The notes: a model not told the origin generated them from the letters alone. Positions 1 to 9,456 are shown, counted from the stretch's first letter. The stretch: 37,421 nucleotides of DNA from an uncultured Rhodobiaceae bacterium (GCA_913051715.1 CAJXCG010000007.1:1-37421); one strand, 5' to 3'. Made by a program: numbers and translations.

Positions 1-438
1 GAAGTTCGGCGGTCAAAAGGCGGCGGCGGCGCGCGTCACGGTAACCGCAAATCGAATATTTTCGTCGGTGGCGGTAAGGCGCACGGGCCCGTGCCGCGCA
101 GCCATGCGATTGATATGCCGAAAAAAGTGCGTGCTTTGGCGCTGAAAATGGCGCTTTCGAGCAAAACTGCTGCCGCGCAGCTTGTGGTGCTGGAAGATGC
201 CAAATCGAAAGACGGCAAAACCGCCGGTCTGCGCCAGCAGCTTGCAAAGCTGGGCATTGATAATGCGCTGATCATTGACGGCCCGGTGCTGGACGAAAAC
301 TTTGCCCGCGCTGCGCGCAATATTGCGTGCGTCGATGTTTTGCCCGCGCAAGGCATCAATGTGTATGACATTTTGCGGCGCGACAAGCTGGTGCTGACAA
401 AGGCCGCTTTGTCGAGCCTTGAGGAGCGTTTCAAATGA
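1..438 (+). CDS. rplD: 50S ribosomal protein L4 (partial, 5' end outside window)
   Basis: L4 binds 23S rRNA early in large-subunit assembly and lines the exit tunnel with L22. About 145 C-terminal residues are present in frame 1, against roughly 205 for a full protein. Recognisable pieces are [35 protein letters not shown]-like [16 protein letters not shown], and the C-terminal [19 protein letters not shown] segment. The first ~18 bases do not read well in this frame: frame 2 gives KFGGQK, which is the expected L4 sequence just before the glycine-rich ARHG segment, so a single base seems to be missing near position 19-20. Its stop overlaps the rplW start by four bases (ATGA), the usual order of the S10 operon. 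Confidence 0.93.
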   Translation, partial: EVRRSKGGGGARHGNRKSNIFVGGGKAHGPVPRSHAIDMPKKVRALALKMALSSKTAAAQLVVLEDAKSKDGKTAGLRQQLAKLGIDNALIIDGPVLDENFARAARNIACVDVLPAQGINVYDILRRDKLVLTKAALSSLEERFK

Positions 439-728
439 GCACAGAGCAATATTACGACGTCATTCGCGCTCCGGTGATTACCGAAAAAGCGACGATCGCC
501 TCGGAAAACAACCAGATCGTTTTCCGCGTCGCGATCGACGCCGACAAGAAGGTCATCAAGGAAGCGGTCGAGGCTTTGTTCGACGTCAAGGTCAAGGCGG
601 TCAATACGCTGCGGCGCAAAGGCAAGGCAAAACGGTTTCGGGGAATTCCCGGACGCCAAAACGAGATGAAGAAAGCGATTGTAACGCTTGAAGAAGGTCA
701 CTCAATCGACGTGACGACGGGTCTTTAG
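435..728 (+). CDS. rplW: 50S ribosomal protein L23
   Basis: L23 binds 23S rRNA domain III at the exit of the polypeptide tunnel and, in bacteria, is the docking point for trigger factor and the signal recognition particle. The 97-residue length is normal. The N-terminal block [15 protein letters not shown] and the central [19 protein letters not shown] loop are characteristic. The ATG lies in a four-base ATGA overlap with rplD, implying translational coupling. It sits between rplD and rplB as in the standard S10 operon. Nothing unusual is visible. Confidence 0.97.
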   Translation: MSTEQYYDVIRAPVITEKATIASENNQIVFRVAIDADKKVIKEAVEALFDVKVKAVNTLRRKGKAKRFRGIPGRQNEMKKAIVTLEEGHSIDVTTGL

Positions 729-745
729 GACGGGGATAGAACGAT

Positions 746-1582
746 ATGGCACTGAAAAAATACAAGCCGACGACCCCGGGGCAACGTGGTCTTATTCAGG
801 TCGACCGTTCGGGGCTGCACGCGGGCAAGCCGGTGAAGCATTTGACCGAAGGGCTGACGAAATCCGGTGGCCGCAACAATGCCGGTCGTATCACGGCGCG
901 TCGGCGTGGCGGTGGGCACAAGCGCAGCTACCGCATTATCGATTTCAAGCGCACCAAGTTTGATATGCGCGCCACGGTCGAGCGTTTGGAATATGACCCG
1001 AACCGCTCAGCCTTCATTGCGCTGATTAAATATGAAGATGGTGAACTGGCTTATATTTTGGCGCCGCAACGTCTGGCACCGGGCGACAGTGTTGTTTCCG
1101 GTGACAGTGTTGACGTTAAGCCGGGCAACGCCATGCCGCTCAAATCAATGCCCATCGGCACGATTATTCACAATATCGAAATGAAACCGGGCAAGGGCGG
1201 TCAAATCGCCCGCTCTGCCGGTGCGTTTGCCCAGCTCGTTGGCCGCGACCAAGGTTATGCGATTGTACGCTTGACCTCGGGCGAGCAACGCCTGATTTTG
1301 GGCACCTGCATGGCAACCGTGGGTGCTGTGTCCAATCCGGATCAATCAAACATCAAGCTTGCCAAAGCAGGGCGTAATCGCTGGCTCGGCAAGCGCCCAT
1401 CCGTGCGCGGTGTTGCGATGAACCCGGTCGACCACCCGCATGGTGGCGGTGAGGGTAAAACCTCCGGTGGCCGCCATCCGGTGACGCCGTGGGGCAAGCC
1501 CACCAAGGGCCGTCGCACGCGGTCGAACACCACGTCAGACAAATATATTCTCCGCAGCCGACATCTGCGGAAGAAACGGTAA
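746..1582 (+). CDS. rplB: 50S ribosomal protein L2
   Basis: L2 is one of the largest and most conserved large-subunit proteins, needed for subunit association and for the peptidyl-transferase centre. The 278-residue length is typical. The N-terminal half has the [17 protein letters not shown] segment, and the C-terminal half has the diagnostic [20 protein letters not shown] loop with its conserved histidine, followed by a lysine/arginine-rich tail. It lies 17 bases after rplW and 12 before rpsS, in the expected S10-operon order. Confident assignment with no anomalies. Confidence 0.98.
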   Translation: MALKKYKPTTPGQRGLIQVDRSGLHAGKPVKHLTEGLTKSGGRNNAGRITARRRGGGHKRSYRIIDFKRTKFDMRATVERLEYDPNRSAFIALIKYEDGELAYILAPQRLAPGDSVVSGDSVDVKPGNAMPLKSMPIGTIIHNIEMKPGKGGQIARSAGAFAQLVGRDQGYAIVRLTSGEQRLILGTCMATVGAVSNPDQSNIKLAKAGRNRWLGKRPSVRGVAMNPVDHPHGGGEGKTSGGRHPVTPWGKPTKGRRTRSNTTSDKYILRSRHLRKKR

Positions 1583-1594
1583 GGAGCGCGAGGC

Positions 1595-1876
1595 ATGACA
1601 CGTTCAGTTTGGAAAGGCCCGTTTGTTGACGGTTATCTGCTTAAAAAAGCCGAAGTCGTGCGCGACAGCGGCCGCACCAATGAAGTCATCAAGATTTGGA
1701 GCCGTCGTTCGACAATCCTGCCGCAATTTGTCGGCCTGACATTCGGTGTCCATAACGGTCAAAAGCATATTCCGGTTTCGGTGACCGAAGATATGGTCGG
1801 GCATAAATTCGGTGAATTTGCGCCGACGCGCACCTATTACGGTCATGCCGCGGACAAAAAGGCGAGAAGGAAGTAG
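1595..1876 (+). CDS. rpsS: 30S ribosomal protein S19
   Basis: S19 sits in the head of the small subunit, contacts S13 and helps form the intersubunit bridge near the A site. The 93 residues match the family. Visible signatures are [16 protein letters not shown] at the N-terminus, [22 protein letters not shown] in the middle, and [14 protein letters not shown] near the end. It is 12 bases downstream of rplB and only two bases separate its stop from the rplV start, so co-transcription and coupled translation are likely. Confidence 0.98.
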   Translation: MTRSVWKGPFVDGYLLKKAEVVRDSGRTNEVIKIWSRRSTILPQFVGLTFGVHNGQKHIPVSVTEDMVGHKFGEFAPTRTYYGHAADKKARRK

Positions 1877-1878
1877 TC

Positions 1879-2259
1879 ATGGGAAAACCATCGGCACAAC
1901 GGCAATTGCCGGAAAATGAAGCCAAGGCGGTTGGGCGCATGATCCGCACCAGCCCGCAAAAGCTCAATCTCGTCGCGCAACTCATTCGCGGCAAAAAGGC
2001 CGAGCGCGCGCTGTCAGACCTGACCTTTTCGCGCCGCCGCGTTGCCAATGACGTGAAAAAAGTTCTCGAGAGCGCCATCGCCAATGCCGAGAACAATCAC
2101 AATCTCGATGTGGACAGTCTGGTTGTCGCCGAGGCTTATGTCGGCAAAAACCTTGTTATGAAGCGTTTCCGTGCGCGCGCCAAGGGGCGTGCCGCGCGTA
2201 TCATCAAACCGTTTAGCCAGCTCACCATTGTCGTGCGCGAAGTTGAGGAGAAAGCGTAA
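1879..2259 (+). CDS. rplV: 50S ribosomal protein L22
   Basis: L22 contacts all 23S rRNA domains and its long beta-hairpin reaches the exit tunnel constriction next to L4. The 126 residues are near the typical length. The [24 protein letters not shown] block and the hairpin region ending in [17 protein letters not shown] are diagnostic. The final TAA shares its last A with the ATG of rpsC (TAATG), so the two are translationally coupled. Ordinary member of the S10 operon. Confidence 0.97.
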   Translation: MGKPSAQRQLPENEAKAVGRMIRTSPQKLNLVAQLIRGKKAERALSDLTFSRRRVANDVKKVLESAIANAENNHNLDVDSLVVAEAYVGKNLVMKRFRARAKGRAARIIKPFSQLTIVVREVEEKA

Positions 2260-2966
2260 TGGGTCAGAAGGTCAATCCGATTGGCATGCGTCTGGGCGTC
2301 AACCGCACATGGGAGTCGCGCTGGTATGCAGGCAAGGGCGAATATGCAGGGCTCCTGCATGAAGATCTCAAAATCCGCGACACGCTGATGCGCGACCTAC
2401 GCCAGGCCGGTGTCGCGCGCGTGGTTATTGAGCGTCCGCACAAAAAATGCCGCGTCACCATTCATTCGGCACGCCCCGGTGTGATTATCGGCAAAAAGGG
2501 CGCCGACATCGAAAAGCTGAAAAGCAAAATTGCCAAAATGACGAATAGCGAAGTTGTCGTGAACATCGTCGAAGTGCGTAAGCCCGAGGTTGATGCCCAG
2601 CTGGTTGCCGAAAGCATCGCGCAGCAGCTTGAGCGTCGCGTCGGGTTCCGCCGTGCCATGAAACGCGCCGTGCAATCGGCGATGCGTTTGGGCGCGCTCG
2701 GCATCCGTATTAATTGCGGCGGTCGTTTGGGCGGCGCAGAGATTGCGCGCACGGAATGGTACCGCGAGGGCCGCGTGCCGCTGCATACATTGCGCGCCAA
2801 CATCGATTATGGCGTTGCCGAAGCGATGACGGCATACGGGATTTGCGGCGTTAAAATATGGATTTTTAAAGGCGAAATCATGGAGCATGACCCAATGGCC
2901 CGTGACCGCCGTGAAGAGCAGGGCTCGGACGCAGGGCGTCCGCAGCGTCCGGCGACAGGAAACTAG
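2259..2966 (+). CDS. rpsC: 30S ribosomal protein S3
   Basis: S3 is a head protein of the small subunit at the mRNA entry channel, where it contributes to mRNA unwinding. At 235 residues it is of normal length. It begins [13 protein letters not shown], contains a type II KH domain with the GKKG loop at residues 78-81, and has the conserved C-terminal [18 protein letters not shown] block. A short poorly conserved tail rich in charged residues follows, as in many relatives. It overlaps the rplV stop by one base and is four bases from rplP. Confidence 0.97.
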   Translation: MGQKVNPIGMRLGVNRTWESRWYAGKGEYAGLLHEDLKIRDTLMRDLRQAGVARVVIERPHKKCRVTIHSARPGVIIGKKGADIEKLKSKIAKMTNSEVVVNIVEVRKPEVDAQLVAESIAQQLERRVGFRRAMKRAVQSAMRLGALGIRINCGGRLGGAEIARTEWYREGRVPLHTLRANIDYGVAEAMTAYGICGVKIWIFKGEIMEHDPMARDRREEQGSDAGRPQRPATGN

Positions 2967-2970
2967 AGCC

Positions 2971-3399
2971 ATGTTGCAACCAAAACGTACAAAATTCCGC
3001 AAGGCGCATAAGGGCCGCATCCGTGGCAATGCCAAGGGCGGCACGGCTTTGAATTTCGGCTCATACGGGCTGAAGGCAACCTCGCCCGAGCGCGTCACCT
3101 CGCGCCAGATTGAGGCCGCGCGCCGGGTTATTACGCGCCATATGAAGCGTGCGGGTCGTGTCTGGATCCGCATTTTTCCCGATGTGCCGGTGTCGAAAAA
3201 GCCGACCGAAGTTCGCATGGGTAAGGGTAAAGGGTCGCCTGAATATTGGGCCTGCCGTGTGAAGCCGGGCCGCATCATGTTTGAGGTGGACGGTGTGCCG
3301 CAAGACGTGGCGCATGAGGCGTTGAAGCTGGCCGCAGCCAAACTTCCTGTCGCTACCCGTATTGTGTCGCGTCCGGGCGATCAAAAAGGGGCTGATTGA
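2971..3399 (+). CDS. rplP: 50S ribosomal protein L16
   Basis: L16 binds near the peptidyl-transferase centre and helps organise the A-site region of 23S rRNA. I chose the ATG at 2971 ([16 protein letters not shown]), the canonical N-terminus; the reading frame is open further upstream but there it overlaps rpsC. The resulting 142 residues match the family. The [20 protein letters not shown] segment and [10 protein letters not shown] are diagnostic. It follows rpsC by four bases, and its stop is two bases before the rpmC start. Confidence 0.97.
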   Translation: MLQPKRTKFRKAHKGRIRGNAKGGTALNFGSYGLKATSPERVTSRQIEAARRVITRHMKRAGRVWIRIFPDVPVSKKPTEVRMGKGKGSPEYWACRVKPGRIMFEVDGVPQDVAHEALKLAAAKLPVATRIVSRPGDQKGAD

Positions 3400-3401
3400 T
3401 C

Positions 3402-3608
3402 ATGAAGATGACCGAAATTAACGATCTGACGGCGGATCAGCTTTCCGACGAGTTGGTGAAGCTGAAAAAAGAGCAGCTCAATCTGCGCTTTCAACAAGCG
3501 TCGGGTCAGCTTGAAAATTCTGCGCGTATCAAGCAGGTGCGCCAGACCATCGCACGGCTGAAAACAGCACAGCGCGCCATGGCGCAAACTGCCGGTCAAG
3601 CGGGTTAA
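3402..3608 (+). CDS. rpmC: 50S ribosomal protein L29
   Basis: L29 is a small helical protein beside L23 at the tunnel exit. The 68-residue product starting at ATG 3402 (MKMTEINDL) fits the family; a TTG six bases upstream is an unlikely start. The core [20 protein letters not shown] followed by [14 protein letters not shown] is typical of two antiparallel helices. An AAGGGG Shine-Dalgarno-like run lies just before the rplP stop. Normal position between rplP and rpsQ. Confidence 0.95.
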   Translation: MKMTEINDLTADQLSDELVKLKKEQLNLRFQQASGQLENSARIKQVRQTIARLKTAQRAMAQTAGQAG

Positions 3609-3623
3609 AGGGTAGGAAGCAAA

Positions 3624-3863
3624 ATGCCGAAACGAATTCTACAGGGCACAGTGGTCAGCGATAAGGGCGACAAAACAGTTGTCGTCAATGTCGAACGTCG
3701 GTTCACCGATCCGGTGATGAAAAAGACCGTGCGTAAGTCCAAGCGCTACCACGCGCATGATGAAACAAACGACATCAAGGTCGGCGAAACGGTGACCATC
3801 CGTGAGTGTCGGCCCGTCTCAAAGTTGAAAAGCTGGGAAGTTGTTTCCAGCCAGAGTGAGTAA
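3624..3863 (+). CDS. rpsQ: 30S ribosomal protein S17
   Basis: S17 is a primary 16S rRNA-binding protein with an OB fold. The 79 residues include the expected [20 protein letters not shown] strand, KYHAHDE-like [17 protein letters not shown], and the [13 protein letters not shown] motif. It is the last gene of the classical S10 operon. The 35-base gap to rplN is wide for this cluster and carries a small GC hairpin followed by four T residues. Confidence 0.97.
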   Translation: MPKRILQGTVVSDKGDKTVVVNVERRFTDPVMKKTVRKSKRYHAHDETNDIKVGETVTIRECRPVSKLKSWEVVSSQSE

Positions 3864-3864
3864 G

Positions 3865-3884
3865 TTGGGCCTCGGCCCGGTTTT
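3865..3884 (+). terminator. Weak terminator-like hairpin at the S10/spc operon boundary
   Basis: TTGGGC (3865-3870) can pair with GCCCGG (3875-3880) around a CTCG tetraloop, giving four GC pairs extended by two G-U wobbles, followed directly by TTTT (3881-3884). It sits exactly where the S10 operon gives way to the spc operon in the classical order. The stem is short and the T tract minimal, so it may pause or partly attenuate RNA polymerase rather than stop it; it could also be chance. Confidence 0.35.
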
Positions 3885-3898
3885 GAAGGATTGAAGCT

Positions 3899-4267
3899 AT
3901 GATACAGATGCAAACTAATCTGGATGTTGCCGATAATTCGGGCGCGCGCCGGGTGCAGTGCATCAAGGTTCTTGGCGGTTCAAAACGCAAGACGGCTGCC
4001 GTTGGCGACACGATTGTTGTCAGCGTGAAAGAGGCCATCCCGCGTGGGCGCGTCAAGAAAGGCGATGTAATGAAGGCCGTTATCGTCCGCACAGCGAAAG
4101 AAATTCGCCGCGCCGATGGCAGCGCCATTCGGTTCGACCGCAATGCTGCCGTGCTGGTGAACAATGCCGGCGAGCCGGTCGGCACGCGTATTTTTGGCCC
4201 CGTCACCCGCGAATTGCGCAGCGGCAATCACATGAAAATCGTGTCGCTGGCACCGGAGGTCCTGTAA
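3899..4267 (+). CDS. rplN: 50S ribosomal protein L14
   Basis: L14 lies at the subunit interface and contacts 16S rRNA helix 14. The 122 residues begin with the canonical [19 protein letters not shown], followed by [11 protein letters not shown] and the C-terminal GPVTRELR segment. This is the first gene of the spc operon in the classical arrangement. An AAGGA Shine-Dalgarno sits about ten bases before the ATG. The stop codon overlaps the rplX start by one base (TAATG). Confidence 0.98.
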   Translation: MIQMQTNLDVADNSGARRVQCIKVLGGSKRKTAAVGDTIVVSVKEAIPRGRVKKGDVMKAVIVRTAKEIRRADGSAIRFDRNAAVLVNNAGEPVGTRIFGPVTRELRSGNHMKIVSLAPEVL

Positions 4268-4584
4268 TGGTTGCGAAAATCAAAAAAGGCGACCGCGTGC
4301 TGGTCATGGCCGGGCGTGACAAGGGCAAGGCCGGTGAAGTGCTGGCGGTGTTTCCGTCCGAAGACCGCGCGCTGGTGCAGGGCGTCAATATGGTGCGCCG
4401 TCACCAAAAGCAGTCAGCGCAGTCCGAGGGCGGCATTATCAGCCGCGAAAGCAAAATTCATCTGTCCAATTTGGCGATTGCTGATCCCAAAGACGGCAAG
4501 GCCACACGGATCGGAATTCGGGTTGGTGATGACGGCTCGAAAGTGCGGTTTGCAAAGCGTTCAGGAGAAGTGATTGATGGCTGA
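4267..4584 (+). CDS. rplX: 50S ribosomal protein L24
   Basis: L24 starts large-subunit assembly by binding the 5' part of 23S rRNA. I place the start at ATG 4267 ([21 protein letters not shown]), which overlaps the rplN stop; the frame stays open upstream inside rplN but that part has no similarity to L24. The 105 residues contain the KOW motif near the N-terminus and the [10 protein letters not shown] segment. It overlaps rplE by eight bases. Confidence 0.97.
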   Translation: MVAKIKKGDRVLVMAGRDKGKAGEVLAVFPSEDRALVQGVNMVRRHQKQSAQSEGGIISRESKIHLSNLAIADPKDGKATRIGIRVGDDGSKVRFAKRSGEVIDG

Positions 4585-5137
4585 AGCACAAGCATACCAG
4601 CCGCGTCTTAAAACGCACTACAACACGGTGGTGCGCGATGCGCTGAAGGAAAAGTTTAACCTCGCCAACACCATGCAGGTGCCGGCGTTGGAAAAAGTCG
4701 TGCTCAATATGGGCATTGGCGAAACAACCCAGGATACGAAAAAAATCAATTCGGCATTTGAAGATTTGCAAGCCATTGCGGGTCAGCGTCCGGTGATTAC
4801 CCGTGCGCGCAATTCGATCGCCGGATTTAAAGTGCGCGAGGATATGCCGCTGGGTGTGAAGGTGACGTTGCGCGGGGCGCGCATGTTCGAATTTGTCGAC
4901 CGTCTGGTGACCATCGCCCTGCCGCGTGTGCGAGATTTTCGCGGGCTGAACCCGAACAGCTTTGACGGCAATGGCAATTTCGCCATGGGGCTGAAGGAGC
5001 ATATCGTGTTCCCCGAAATCAACTATGACAAAGTCGACACCATTTGGGGCATGGATATCATCGTGTGCACCTCAACAAATGACGACGATCAGGCGCGCGA
5101 ATTGCTGCGCGGCTTTAACTTTCCGTTCACGGATTAG
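4577..5137 (+). CDS. rplE: 50S ribosomal protein L5
   Basis: L5 binds 5S rRNA and contacts the P-site tRNA region. The start is taken at ATG 4577 ([11 protein letters not shown]), nine bases after an AGGAG Shine-Dalgarno located inside the rplX end; a TTG directly before it is less likely. At 186 residues it is of usual size. Signatures include [37 protein letters not shown] and [16 protein letters not shown]. The eight-base overlap with rplX points to coupled translation. Confidence 0.97.
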   Translation: MAEAQAYQPRLKTHYNTVVRDALKEKFNLANTMQVPALEKVVLNMGIGETTQDTKKINSAFEDLQAIAGQRPVITRARNSIAGFKVREDMPLGVKVTLRGARMFEFVDRLVTIALPRVRDFRGLNPNSFDGNGNFAMGLKEHIVFPEINYDKVDTIWGMDIIVCTSTNDDDQARELLRGFNFPFTD

Positions 5138-5154
5138 GAACGGCGGAGATATAG

Positions 5155-5460
5155 ATGGCAAAAAAGAGTTCAATAGAGCGTAACAATAAACGCAAAAAAT
5201 TGGCCGCTAAATATGCGTCCAAACGGGCAATGCTGCTGCGTGTTGCAAACGACACCTCATTGTCCAATGAGGAGCGCTTCAAGGCACGTTTGAAGCTGGC
5301 CGAGCTGCCGCGCAATTCGGCACCGACGCGCGTGCGTAATCGCTGCGGCGTGACCGGGCGTCCGCGCGGCTATTACCGCAAGTTGAATATGTCGCGCATT
5401 TCGCTGCGTGATCTGGCCTCCAAGGGCCTGATCCCGGGCATGGTTAAATCGAGCTGGTAG
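5155..5460 (+). CDS. rpsN: 30S ribosomal protein S14 (zinc-free long form)
   Basis: S14 is a small-subunit head protein added late in assembly. The 101-residue length and the absence of paired CxxC motifs identify the zinc-independent long form common in proteobacteria. The C-terminal block [21 protein letters not shown] is diagnostic. It begins [17 protein letters not shown] and ends with a tryptophan, as usual. It lies 17 bases after rplE and ten before rpsH. Confidence 0.97.
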   Translation: MAKKSSIERNNKRKKLAAKYASKRAMLLRVANDTSLSNEERFKARLKLAELPRNSAPTRVRNRCGVTGRPRGYYRKLNMSRISLRDLASKGLIPGMVKSSW

Positions 5461-5470
5461 GAGTGAGCAG

Positions 5471-5863
5471 ATGAACGATCCTCTCGGAGATATGCTGACC
5501 CGGATTCGCAACGCGCAAATGCGCGGCAAGTCGTCCGTCAACACGCCGGCTTCAAAACTGCGGCGTTGGGTGCTCGATGTGTTGAAAGACGAAGGCTATA
5601 TTCGCGGCTATTCGGAAACCGAAATTGTCAATGGCGCGTCAGAGCTTGAGATCGAGCTGAAATATTATGAAGGCCAGCCGGTCATTCAAGAAATTCAGCG
5701 CGTGTCCAAGCCCGGGCGCCGGGTTTACTCTTCTGTGAAAACCATGCCCGTTGTCCGCAATGGTCTTGGCATTTCCATTGTCTCAACGCCGAAAGGCGTG
5801 ATGTCGGACAATGCCGCACGTGAGAACAATGTTGGTGGGGAAATTCTGTGCCGCGTCTTCTAG
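5471..5863 (+). CDS. rpsH: 30S ribosomal protein S8
   Basis: S8 binds the central domain of 16S rRNA; in Escherichia coli it also represses translation of the spc operon at rplE, though I cannot see whether that holds here. The 130 residues begin [19 protein letters not shown] and end with the characteristic [19 protein letters not shown], with SKPGRRVY in between. Standard position between rpsN and rplF. Confidence 0.97.
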   Translation: MNDPLGDMLTRIRNAQMRGKSSVNTPASKLRRWVLDVLKDEGYIRGYSETEIVNGASELEIELKYYEGQPVIQEIQRVSKPGRRVYSSVKTMPVVRNGLGISIVSTPKGVMSDNAARENNVGGEILCRVF

Positions 5864-5887
5864 GCGGGTATTGAGAAGGATTGAATT

Positions 5888-6421
5888 ATGTCTCGTATTG
5901 GCAAAAAACCGGTAACAGTTCCAGACGGCGTCGAGGTAACGCTGAACGGGCAAAATGTTGTCGCCAAGGGCCCCAAGGGTGAACTTTCGGTCACCCTTTC
6001 GGACAAGGTGAGTGTTGAAAAAGACGATACTGGCATCACGGTCACGCCGGTCGACAAGTCAATTAAGGCTCGCAGTTTCTGGGGTCTCAGCCGTTCGCTG
6101 GTCGAAAATATCGTTGTCGGCGTGTCGTCGGGTTTCGACCGCAAGCTGGAACTGCAAGGCGTTGGCTATCGCGCTCAGGTGCAGGGGCAAACGCTCAAAC
6201 TGGCGCTGGGCTTCAGTCACGATATTGATTTTCCGGTTCCCGAAGGCATCAAAGTGGAATGTCCGTCGCAAACCGAGATTGTGATTTCCGGCATGGATAA
6301 GCAAAAAGTGGGGCAGGTTGCTTCCGAGATCCGTGCCTATCGTCCGCCGGAGCCGTATAAGGGCAAAGGCGTGCGCTATGAAGGTGAATATGTCTTCCGC
6401 AAAGAAGGCAAGAAGAAGTAG
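5888..6421 (+). CDS. rplF: 50S ribosomal protein L6
   Basis: L6 lies near the factor-binding site of the large subunit, next to the sarcin-ricin loop. The 177 residues hold two related beta-sheet domains. It begins [15 protein letters not shown], has [14 protein letters not shown] in the middle and ends with [17 protein letters not shown] followed by a lysine-rich tail. The start is preceded by a GAAGGA Shine-Dalgarno. Three residues of spacing separate it from rplR. Confidence 0.97.
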   Translation: MSRIGKKPVTVPDGVEVTLNGQNVVAKGPKGELSVTLSDKVSVEKDDTGITVTPVDKSIKARSFWGLSRSLVENIVVGVSSGFDRKLELQGVGYRAQVQGQTLKLALGFSHDIDFPVPEGIKVECPSQTEIVISGMDKQKVGQVASEIRAYRPPEPYKGKGVRYEGEYVFRKEGKKK

Positions 6422-6430
6422 GGATTGGTC

Positions 6431-6787
6431 ATGGGTACGAAACTTTCGACAGATGAGCGCCGCAAATTGCGGGTTCGCCGCCAGATCAAAAAAGTGGCGA
6501 ACGGACGGCCCCGCCTTTCGGTGTACCGCTCGTCAAAGCATATTTACGCGCAGGTGATTGACGATTTGGCAGGGCGCACATTGGCGTCTGCGTCGACCAA
6601 AGACAAAGATTATGGCGGCGAAAAGGGCGGCAATGTTGAAGCGGCCAGTCTGGTCGGCAAGCAGATTGCCGAGCGGGCCATCAAAGCTGGCGTCGAGGAC
6701 GTGGTTTTTGATCGCGGGGGGTACATTTATCACGGTCGGGTAAAAGCCCTGGCCGAGGCGGCGCGTGAAGCCGGCTTGAAATTCTGA
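6431..6787 (+). CDS. rplR: 50S ribosomal protein L18
   Basis: L18 binds 5S rRNA and brings it into the central protuberance together with L5. I use ATG 6431 ([17 protein letters not shown]); a TTG six bases earlier is in frame but less plausible. The 118-residue product shows [20 protein letters not shown], the [25 protein letters not shown]-terminal block, and the basic N-terminus that contacts rRNA. It sits between rplF and rpsE as expected. Confidence 0.97.
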   Translation: MGTKLSTDERRKLRVRRQIKKVANGRPRLSVYRSSKHIYAQVIDDLAGRTLASASTKDKDYGGEKGGNVEAASLVGKQIAERAIKAGVEDVVFDRGGYIYHGRVKALAEAAREAGLKF

Positions 6788-6797
6788 GGAGAGTAAC

Positions 6798-7361
6798 GTG
6801 GCAAAGAACGAAAACCGCGAGGAACGCGAAAGCGAATTTATCGACCGCCTGGTGCATATTAACCGTGTGGCGAAAGTGGTTAAGGGTGGCCGTCGCTTCG
6901 GCTTTGCCGCGCTTGTCGTTATTGGCGACCAGCGTGGGCGTGTCGGCTTCGGCCATGGCAAAGCCCGTGAGGTGCCGGAGGCTATTCGCAAGGCAACCGA
7001 AAGCGCCAAGCGCCACATGATCCGTGTGCCCTTGCGCGAGGGCCGTACGCTGCACCACGATATTGCCGGTCGCCACGGCGCCGGTAAAGTGCAGTTGCGT
7101 GCAGCGCCTCCGGGAACCGGCATTATTGCCGGTGGCCCGATGCGGGCGGTGTTTGAGGTGCTGGGCATGCAGGATGTGGTTGCCAAATCCATTGGCTCGT
7201 CCAACCCCTATAACATGATCCACGCCACTTTTGACGCACTGCTCAAGCAGGGTAGCCCGCGTTTGGTTGCGGCCCGTCGCGGCAAAAAAGTCAGCGAATT
7301 GGTGTCGCGCCGCCGCGACGAAGCGCGCGATGATACGGACACCGCAGAAGCGGCGAATTAG
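6798..7361 (+). CDS. rpsE: 30S ribosomal protein S5
   Basis: S5 lies at the mRNA entry channel and affects decoding accuracy. Translation starts at GTG 6798 behind a GAGGAGAG Shine-Dalgarno. The 187 residues include the N-terminal dsRNA-binding-like domain with [19 protein letters not shown] and [13 protein letters not shown], and the C-terminal domain with [18 protein letters not shown] and IGSSNPYNM. The C-terminal tail is arginine- and aspartate-rich and probably variable. Confidence 0.97.
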   Translation: MAKNENREERESEFIDRLVHINRVAKVVKGGRRFGFAALVVIGDQRGRVGFGHGKAREVPEAIRKATESAKRHMIRVPLREGRTLHHDIAGRHGAGKVQLRAAPPGTGIIAGGPMRAVFEVLGMQDVVAKSIGSSNPYNMIHATFDALLKQGSPRLVAARRGKKVSELVSRRRDEARDDTDTAEAAN

Positions 7362-7370
7362 GAGGCGCGC

Positions 7371-7559
7371 ATGGCGAAGGCAAAAACCATCACTGTTGAG
7401 CAAACCGGCAGCCATATTGGGCGCCCGAAAGACCAGCGCGCGACATTGGTTGGTCTGGGGCTGAACCGGCGCGGCCGGGTACGCACGCTGGAGGACACGC
7501 CAGCCGTGCGCGGCATGATTGATAAAGTGGCCCATCTCGTGCGGGTGATCGAAAGCTAA
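7371..7559 (+). CDS. rpmD: 50S ribosomal protein L30
   Basis: L30 is a small large-subunit protein, present in many but not all bacteria. The 62 residues show the [21 protein letters not shown] segment and the [12 protein letters not shown]-terminus typical of the family. It follows rpsE by nine bases with an AGGAGG Shine-Dalgarno spanning the end of rpsE. The frame is well supported by its position between rpsE and rplO. Confidence 0.96.
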   Translation: MAKAKTITVEQTGSHIGRPKDQRATLVGLGLNRRGRVRTLEDTPAVRGMIDKVAHLVRVIES

Positions 7560-7595
7560 AAAGCGCGCGCCGCCGGGTGTGCAGGAGAGTTTAAA

Positions 7596-8102
7596 ATGAG
7601 ACTGAACGAGTTGGTTGATAATGAAGGAGCCCGCAAAAAACGCATGCGCGTGGGGCGGGGCACGTCTTCCGGCAAGGGCAAGACCGCCGGTCGTGGCGTG
7701 AAGGGCCAGACCTCGCGTTCGGGCGTTGCCATTAAGGGTTTTGAAGGCGGGCAAATGCCCATTCACATGCGTCTGCCGAAACGCGGCTTCAACAAGCCCA
7801 ACCGCAAAAAGCTGAACGCTGTTAATCTCGGGCGGCTGCAACTGGCGGTTGAGGCCGGTAAGCTCGAAAAGGGCAGCACGGTAAGTGCCGCAACGCTGGT
7901 CGCCGCAGGTGTCATCCGCCGCGAGCTTGATGGCGTGCGGGTGCTTGCCAAGGGTGAGCTGAAAGAAAAGCTCGATTTTGACGTTGCGGGCATGTCGAAA
8001 GCAGCGCTCGAAGCTGTTGAAAAACTGGGCGGCAAGGTCACCATCACGGCACCCGCTAAACCCGAAGTCGCGTCGGACGCAGCCGCCGACGATGACGGCT
8101 AA
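7596..8102 (+). CDS. rplO: 50S ribosomal protein L15
   Basis: L15 assembles late and stabilises several 23S domains. It starts [16 protein letters not shown] and has the glycine/lysine-rich N-terminal extension [19 protein letters not shown], then [18 protein letters not shown]. The C-terminal globular part ends in [11 protein letters not shown], and an acidic, alanine-rich tail brings it to 168 residues, slightly long for the family. It precedes secY by 22 bases. Confidence 0.97.
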   Translation: MRLNELVDNEGARKKRMRVGRGTSSGKGKTAGRGVKGQTSRSGVAIKGFEGGQMPIHMRLPKRGFNKPNRKKLNAVNLGRLQLAVEAGKLEKGSTVSAATLVAAGVIRRELDGVRVLAKGELKEKLDFDVAGMSKAALEAVEKLGGKVTITAPAKPEVASDAAADDDG

Positions 8103-8124
8103 TCGCTGATTAAGAGTATTCGCC

Positions 8125-9456
8125 ATGGCATCAGCCGCAGAACAGCTCGCCGCTAATATGAGCCTGTCCGCTTTTCGGACAGCGGATGAGTTGAAAAAAC
8201 GCATCTGGTTCACGCTGGGTGCGCTGCTTGTCTACCGCCTTGGCACCTATATTCCGCTTCCGGGCATTGACCCGCAGGCATTGCAGGCCGTTTTCAGCCA
8301 GCAGCAGTCCGGCATTGTGGGCATGTTCAACATGTTTGCCGGTGGCGCGGTGGGACGTATGGCGATTTTCGCGTTGAACATCATGCCGTATATCACGGCA
8401 TCAATCGTTATTCAGTTGCTCAGTTCAACCGTACCCCATCTCCAGCAGCTCAAAAAAGAAGGCGAAACGGGCCGCAAGCAAATCAACCAATACACACGTT
8501 ACGGCACTGTTTTATTGGCGACCGTACAGGGCTACGGCATTGCTGTGGGGCTGGAAGGTGCTGAAGGCGTGGTGGTGGATCCGGGCGCCTTTTTCCGGGC
8601 CAGCGCGGTGATTACGCTGGTTGGCGGCACGGTGTTTTTGATGTGGCTTGGCGAACAAGTGACCGCGCGCGGTGTTGGTAACGGCATTTCGCTGATTATT
8701 TTTGCAGGTATTGTCGCTGAATTGCCGGGCGCGCTGGCGGGCACGCTGGAATTGGGACGCCAAGGGGCGCTGTCGACATTTATTATCTTGGCGCTGATGA
8801 TTATGGTCATCGCGGTTATCGCGTTTATCGTATTTGTGGAGCGCGCCCAGCGACGTTTGCTGGTGCAATATCCCAAGCGACAAATGGGCAATAAAATGAC
8901 GTCGGGGGACAATTCGCACCTGCCGCTGAAATTGAACACGGCCGGTGTTATTCCGCCCATCTTTGCCTCTTCATTGCTCTTGCTGCCGATTACGGTGGCA
9001 AATTTCTCCGGCACGGATGGCGGCGGGTCACTGGGCACGGTTACGGCCTTATTGGGGCGCGGACAGCCGCTCTATATGGCGATGTATGCCGCCGGAATTA
9101 TTTTCTTCTGCTTTTTCTACACCTCGATTGTTTTCAATCCGCAGGATACGGCGGACAATCTAAAGCGTTATGGCGGCTTTATTCCGGGCATCCGGCCCGG
9201 CCCACGCACGGCGGAATATATTGATCGCGTGCTGACCCGTCTGACCGTTGTCGGCGCTTTATATCTCACATTGGTGTGTCTGCTGCCGGAATTTCTGATT
9301 AATGCCTATAATGTGCCGTTTTACTTTGGCGGAACCTCGCTCTTGATCGTCGTGAATGTGACGATGGATACGGTGGGCCAAGTGCAGGGACATTTGTTCG
9401 CGCATCAATATGAAGGGCTGATCAAAAAGTCGAAATTGCGGGGGAATAAGCGGTGA
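8125..9456 (+). CDS. secY: Protein translocase subunit SecY
   Basis: SecY forms the protein-conducting channel of the Sec translocon in the inner membrane, with SecE and SecG. The 443 residues are of family length and contain about ten hydrophobic segments. Diagnostic pieces are RLGTYIPLPGID near the first membrane segment, FNMFAGGAVGRMAIFALNIMPYITASI, the cytoplasmic loop VERAQRRLLVQYPKRQ, KLNTAGVIPPIFASS, and the NPQDTADNLKRYGGFIPGIRPG loop that contacts SecA and ribosomes. Its stop overlaps the GTG start of adk by four bases. rpmJ, which follows secY in Escherichia coli, is not here. Confidence 0.98.
   Translation: MASAAEQLAANMSLSAFRTADELKKRIWFTLGALLVYRLGTYIPLPGIDPQALQAVFSQQQSGIVGMFNMFAGGAVGRMAIFALNIMPYITASIVIQLLSSTVPHLQQLKKEGETGRKQINQYTRYGTVLLATVQGYGIAVGLEGAEGVVVDPGAFFRASAVITLVGGTVFLMWLGEQVTARGVGNGISLIIFAGIVAELPGALAGTLELGRQGALSTFIILALMIMVIAVIAFIVFVERAQRRLLVQYPKRQMGNKMTSGDNSHLPLKLNTAGVIPPIFASSLLLLPITVANFSGTDGGGSLGTVTALLGRGQPLYMAMYAAGIIFFCFFYTSIVFNPQDTADNLKRYGGFIPGIRPGPRTAEYIDRVLTRLTVVGALYLTLVCLLPEFLINAYNVPFYFGGTSLLIVVNVTMDTVGQVQGHLFAHQYEGLIKKSKLRGNKR

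Noticed and set aside
6681-8213. A 510-codon open frame on the minus strand opposite rplR, rpsE, rpmD and rplO
   Set aside because: It runs across four well-conserved ribosomal genes and has no recognisable domain. Long antisense frames are expected from codon bias in GC-rich genes.
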